This document shows positions 60,852 to 64,000 of a DNA stretch of 64,000 nt, one piece after another. The stretch is from assembly GCA_035623335.1 (NCBI GenBank), contig DASPTQ010000290.1:28713-92712 (forward strand), read 5' to 3'. This DNA comes from JAFAGX01 sp035623335 (GTDB lineage Bacteria > Acidobacteriota > Terriglobia > Terriglobales > Acidobacteriaceae). The notes under the pieces are model-generated. The model was not told where the DNA came from, did no database searches, and saw only the letters and a list, made by a program, of their open reading frames with translations. A program made the position numbers and the translations under genes. Position 1 is the stretch's first letter, and every line of letters begins with the position of its first letter.

Positions 60852-62285
60852 TCATGACTTGCCTCCGGACGGCTTGTGTCCGTCAAACTTGTTCTGATCC
60901 AAGAAAGGCTGGGGGTTGGCCGGTCCTGGCGGGGCTTGCTGTGCCGGGGAAATGCGGTGCACGGTACAGAGCACCATCAACTCGGACTTGCTCTTTTGCA
61001 TGTTCTTGCTGCGGAACAAATACCCCAAAATCGGAATGTCTCCTAGCGCCGGCATTTTGTTCACTATGTCGGTCACTCGATTATCGAGCAGTCCGGCAAT
61101 CACGAAACTCTGGCCATCCTGCAGCTCAAATTCGGTTTCCGCCTTGCGCGTGCTCAAGGCGGGCACAGTAAAGCCGGAGATCTGGAGGGCGTTGGTGAAG
61201 TCCAGCGTGCTCACCTCGGGTGTCACCTTAAGGTGAATGTTGCCGTTGGGCATGATCACCGGGATGAAATTGAGCTTCACCCCAAAATCCTTGAAGGCAA
61301 TCGTGACCGCGGTAAATCCCTGGCCCGGTTGAACGATAGGGAAGGGAAACTGGCCCCCGGCCAGAAAGCTGGCCTCTTTGCCGTTCACCGCAATCAGGTT
61401 CGGCTCCGCCAGGATTTGCAGCAAGCTCTTGGTCTGCAGCGCCTCGATGACGGCTCCGAAATTCAGGTCGCTGCGAAAGAGCAGAATATTCAGCGGGTTG
61501 GTGATGTTGATGACCGGCGGTTGCGGCGTATTGGTGGTGGTGGTGGTCCCGCCGCCAGTCGTCGTGCTTGTGACGGTTGAACTGGTCGAGATACTGGTTC
61601 CGCCAAACTGTCCCGTGGTTGTGGTTGCGGTCGTGTGCCCCGCGCTTGGGACAAAGAAATTTACTCCCAGTTGCAGGGCGGCCGTGCGGTCGATTTCGGC
61701 GAACTTCACTTGCAGGAGAACCTCGTCCGCCCCTACTGGACCAAAGGTAAGTACGTTGACCACGTTCCCCTTGGCATACGCGTCCGCAATCTGACCGGCC
61801 CGCTTAGCCACATCCTCGGTAGACACATGACCGGAAAGCACAACCGCCGACCGCGATGGTGTTACCGTGATCTGCTCGTCGGGAAAGACATGCCGTTCTT
61901 CCTCGACCAGGGAGCTCACGTCTACATCGACTCGCAAATCAAAGCTGCGGGATCGCTCGAGTTCATCCCAGATTAGCAGGGAAACCTCCCCCGGAGAACG
62001 CCCGTGGACAAGGATCTGAGTTGGCGTAATCGGGGTTGGATCTGCGATGTTCGGATCGGTGACCGAGATTCGCTTGATGCGCTCCGTAGTGTTGATGAGC
62101 AGCGACTTGCCGACCATAACCCGTAACGGCGCTGCACCGGTTTCGGGTGCCGTCTGCGCGCTGGCCGTCGGACCCGTACTTTGAGGTTGCGCAGCCTGCT
62201 GCGCTTCGGAGATGGTGGTTGATGGAATAGAGAGCAGCAACACTAGGACCAGCAGTGGAACGCTCGACCGGCAACGGGCTATCAT
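60852..62285 (-). CDS. cpaC: Tad pilus secretin CpaC/RcpA
   Basis: A 477-residue exported protein (signal LLVLVLLLSIPSTTISEA). The N-terminal pilus-assembly domain (GKSLLINTTERIKRISVTDP) and a BON-like domain (SRSAVVLSGHVSTEDVAKRA) are followed by the secretin core (LLQVKFAEIDRTAALQLGVN; SLLQILAEPNLIAVNGKEAS; PALSTRKAETEFELQDGQSF). A Thr/Ser/Gly-rich insertion at about 220-260 interrupts the core. Forms the outer-membrane channel for the pilus. Confidence 0.93.
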   Translation of the reverse strand: MIARCRSSVPLLVLVLLLSIPSTTISEAQQAAQPQSTGPTASAQTAPETGAAPLRVMVGKSLLINTTERIKRISVTDPNIADPTPITPTQILVHGRSPGEVSLLIWDELERSRSFDLRVDVDVSSLVEEERHVFPDEQITVTPSRSAVVLSGHVSTEDVAKRAGQIADAYAKGNVVNVLTFGPVGADEVLLQVKFAEIDRTAALQLGVNFFVPSAGHTTATTTTGQFGGTSISTSSTVTSTTTGGGTTTTTNTPQPPVINITNPLNILLFRSDLNFGAVIEALQTKSLLQILAEPNLIAVNGKEASFLAGGQFPFPIVQPGQGFTAVTIAFKDFGVKLNFIPVIMPNGNIHLKVTPEVSTLDFTNALQISGFTVPALSTRKAETEFELQDGQSFVIAGLLDNRVTDIVNKMPALGDIPILGYLFRSKNMQKSKSELMVLCTVHRISPAQQAPPGPANPQPFLDQNKFDGHKPSGGKS

Positions 62286-62349
62286 ATTTCTTTGCTTTCC
62301 CCTCCGCGGGAGCGGACCGACATCGCTTTCGATCGCAACACGCCTCTCG

Positions 62350-63189
62350 TTAAAAGTTATCTTTTTCGAGCTTGGACCCTTTGTAAATCTCTACGGTGAA
62401 CGGGGCCGGAGGTGTCATGGCTGCGGCCGGTTGCGCGGGCGGCTTTGCTTTAGGACGGGCAACCGGAGTCTGGACGGGTGCCGGAGCACCCTTGTAGAGT
62501 CCATCGGTTCGTGCCGCGGCTATGTCCTGTTGCCTGGTGTCCAACGGATTGCGCAACGCCAATTGGATACGCCCCTGATTGGTGGCCAGGGTCAGTTTTT
62601 GCGCATCATCGGGTGAAACCAGCAGGGTTATCACCGAGGTGGCGACGGCTTCGCCGCCGTTCGGAGCGCGTTCGAGCCTTGGACCGTTCGCCAGAACCAT
62701 TACGTTTTCGAGGACCGTTGTGGTTTGCGTCTGGGTCGAACCCTGGGGTTCGCCGGTCAGCAGCACATCGACGCGTGTCCCCGGCAAAACAAAGCCGGAA
62801 ACCGAGCTGGTGTCGTTCACCCGCACCGACACCGCGCGCATGCCCGGTGGAATCAGCGCCGGCAAACCATATCCGGCATTTTCGCCGGCCAGCTTGTTGG
62901 TAAGGATCAGCTCGTCTTTCGAGATCGGCTGAATCACACCACGACCGATCAATTTGTCCCGACGATGAAACACGCCGACGGGTAGAACGTCGGAGGGGAA
63001 ATGAGCGTACTTAATGTCTTTGTCCTCGATCTTGGTTCCCACTTGAAGGTCGTCGGCTGCGACGAACACATCTTCCCCGGGCTGGGCCTTGCCTCGGCCG
63101 CCCTGCAGGTTGCGATACACGAGGAAACTGACAAAGGCGCCCATTGCCAACGCGAGAAATCCGATCATCAGCAGCCGGTTACGATTCAT
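62350..63189 (-). CDS. cpaB: Flp pilus assembly protein CpaB
   Basis: A 279-residue protein with an N-terminal membrane anchor (LLMIGFLALAMGAFVSFLVY), then a SAF domain (about 40-100, VFVAADDLQVGTKIEDKDIK) and an RcpC-like domain (VSVRVNDTSSVSGFVLPGTR; VITLLVSPDDAQKLTLATNQ). The C-terminal tail is Pro/Ala-rich. It acts in the periplasm with the secretin and may help it assemble or bind the wall. Confidence 0.93.
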   Translation of the reverse strand: MNRNRLLMIGFLALAMGAFVSFLVYRNLQGGRGKAQPGEDVFVAADDLQVGTKIEDKDIKYAHFPSDVLPVGVFHRRDKLIGRGVIQPISKDELILTNKLAGENAGYGLPALIPPGMRAVSVRVNDTSSVSGFVLPGTRVDVLLTGEPQGSTQTQTTTVLENVMVLANGPRLERAPNGGEAVATSVITLLVSPDDAQKLTLATNQGRIQLALRNPLDTRQQDIAAARTDGLYKGAPAPVQTPVARPKAKPPAQPAAAMTPPAPFTVEIYKGSKLEKDNF

Positions 63190-63276
63190 TCCTCTTCCTC
63201 AATCACCCTCGCGACCTGGGGCGCGAGTCACACAAACTCCTGGGCCTCTCTCGATGATCCTGGCCACGGGCTAGAC

Positions 63277-63447
63277 CTACTGGGCCAGCGAGCTAGCCAC
63301 ATTCGAGAAGACGTTATTGGCGTTTCCTCCGATGAGCCGGATCGTGCCTACCACGATCACCAAGATGACGGCCAGCATCACCGCGTATTCGGCAATGTCC
63401 TGCCCCTCCTGATCGCTCCACAATCGGCGGAAGACTTTTGTTTTCAT
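63277..63447 (-). CDS. flp: Flp-family type IVb pilin
   Basis: A 56-residue pilin from ATG 63447, with the Shine-Dalgarno GGAG six bases upstream; the in-frame GTG at 63459 lies in that RBS and is not the start. The prepilin site is in SDQEG/QDIAEYAVMLAVILV: cleavage after Gly, Glu at +5 followed by Tyr, then one hydrophobic helix. Major subunit of the Tad fibre and first gene of the operon. The prepilin peptidase (CpaA) and TadE/F minor pilins are not in the window. Confidence 0.92.
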   Translation of the reverse strand: MKTKVFRRLWSDQEGQDIAEYAVMLAVILVIVVGTIRLIGGNANNVFSNVASSLAQ

Positions 63448-63459
63448 TTTCTTCTCCAC

Positions 63460-63905
63460 TTCCCAGCGGCCGGTGACGGCCTTTGGCGAGGCATGGGTAC
63501 GTTGGTAGGCCCCGGCGCTGCTTGGCTGAGTATTGGTTGCATGTTGTGAATCAACAGCTTGCGGAGGCAGGATTCACCCCTCCCCCTCGCCCCATCATAC
63601 TCCGAGCTCAGTTGGCCGGTGTGACAATTTCTTGCCGCAAAGCGGGGCCCGTATCCTACTTCTCAAGTAACCTCAGTTTCTCAGATAACGTTAGGGTTAG
63701 GTCAAGAAACTAAAGTACCCTCCCAAGGGGCAAGCGTCAGAACCGGGGTCTGCCTTCGACCGAGCCGTGCCTGCCGCAAGGCCTATGCCCTCATGGGCCT
63801 TGGTTGCCCTGACGCCAGGGGGAGAAATTGGCTGCGCAGGGACCGTGATGCCTGCCCGGAGCGGGTGCCATTGTTGGTCCCATGGTCTGCGGGCGAGTTA
63901 GCTGG
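63460..63905. other. Upstream region of the pilus operon
   Basis: 446 bases with no gene. On the minus strand a TATGAT hexamer (63595-63600) is a possible -10, with no good -35. Nothing resembles a sigma-54 site. Confidence 0.35.
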
Positions 63906-64000
63906 CTAGGGAACCCTGGTGAGCACCGTCGCCTGTCGATCCGAAAACACCACTTTCCACTGCGGCAGACTCGACAAAGCAGTCACCAGGGGTGCGTCCG
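63906..64000 (-). CDS. C-terminal end of an unidentified protein (partial)
   Basis: Reading leftward from 63998: DAPLVTALSSLPQWKVVFSD, then RQATVLTRVP, then TAG at 63906-63908. The pattern 'LPQWKVVFSDRQATVLTR' is the kind of ending found on polytopic glycosyltransferase-like or dolichyl-phosphate-mannose-transferase-like membrane proteins. Only 30 codons are in the window, so family assignment is tentative; the frame is supported by its clean stop and protein-like composition. Confidence 0.45.
   Translation of the reverse strand, partial: DAPLVTALSSLPQWKVVFSDRQATVLTRVP

Noticed and set aside
63595..63600. Sigma-70 promoter for the pilus operon (TATGAT)
   Set aside because: A good -10 hexamer but the only TTGTCA upstream is about 22 bases away, too far.
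63680..63705. Telomere-like TTAGGGTTAGG
   Set aside because: Only two units, so a chance match.

Overview
The window looks like a chromosome segment of an Acidobacteriota bacterium (Koribacter / Sulfotelmatobacter-like). The signs are an 'Acidobacterial duplicated orphan permease' (24489-26954), a DUF2911-TPR protein, a large secreted VPS10/BNR-repeat protein, a Pro/Gly-rich TonB-type protein at the end of a tad pilus operon, high G+C, and many short genes separated by GC-rich hairpins. This is inferred from gene families; there is no rRNA marker. I saw no rRNA, tRNA, CRISPR array, insertion sequence or phage module.

Layout. 1-5.4 kb: a broken CadC-type regulator; a CGNR zinc-finger regulator divergent from a small secreted aspartyl protease, with overlapping promoters and an inverted repeat; a monooxygenase-like protein, a methyltransferase and a sulfatase. 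5.8-19.2 kb: mostly single-gene units for sugar and secreted-protein functions (MFS transporter, lactonase, xylulokinase, serine hydrolase, cytochrome/PHM-like protein, DJ-1/PfpI protein, VPS10-like protein). 19.4-21.8 kb: an unusual pilin with a glycine-rich tail, then a complete 40-codon gene with its own promoter, palindrome, RBS-sequestering leader and terminator. 22-31.6 kb: ispG, and the envelope/isoprenoid operon uppS-cdsA-dxr-rseP. 32-48 kb: amidohydrolase, M48 protease, HtrA-like protease, hemerythrin, HAD phosphatase, 3-hydroxyacyl-CoA dehydrogenase, two tandem MacB-type permeases, a MidA-like methyltransferase, an ancient tandem duplication of an NTF2-like gene, and fumC.

48-53.7 kb: a YpdA-type reductase, then a decayed carbohydrate-use cluster. 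It holds a TonB-receptor tail, a LamG-protein head, a beta-helix protein fused out of frame to another protein's tail, a GntR regulator, and a Zn-alcohol dehydrogenase fused out of frame to an aldo/keto reductase. Only the regulator and a fuconolactonase-like lactonase look intact. 53.7-63.5 kb: a tad/Flp pilus operon read leftward: flp, cpaB, cpaC (secretin), cpaE/tadZ, cpaF/tadA, tadB, tadC, a DUF192 gene and a TonB-like gene. The window ends in the last codons of a further leftward gene.

The clearest structures that standard gene calling would miss are the 40-codon gene and its control region (20.65-20.94 kb), the diverged ~766-bp tandem duplication that carries the ends of both flanking genes (44.75-46.31 kb), the chimeric deletion junctions at about 50.54 and 52.07 kb, the 44-codon hydrolase fossil at 35.24 kb, and the back-to-back promoters at 1.26-1.35 kb.
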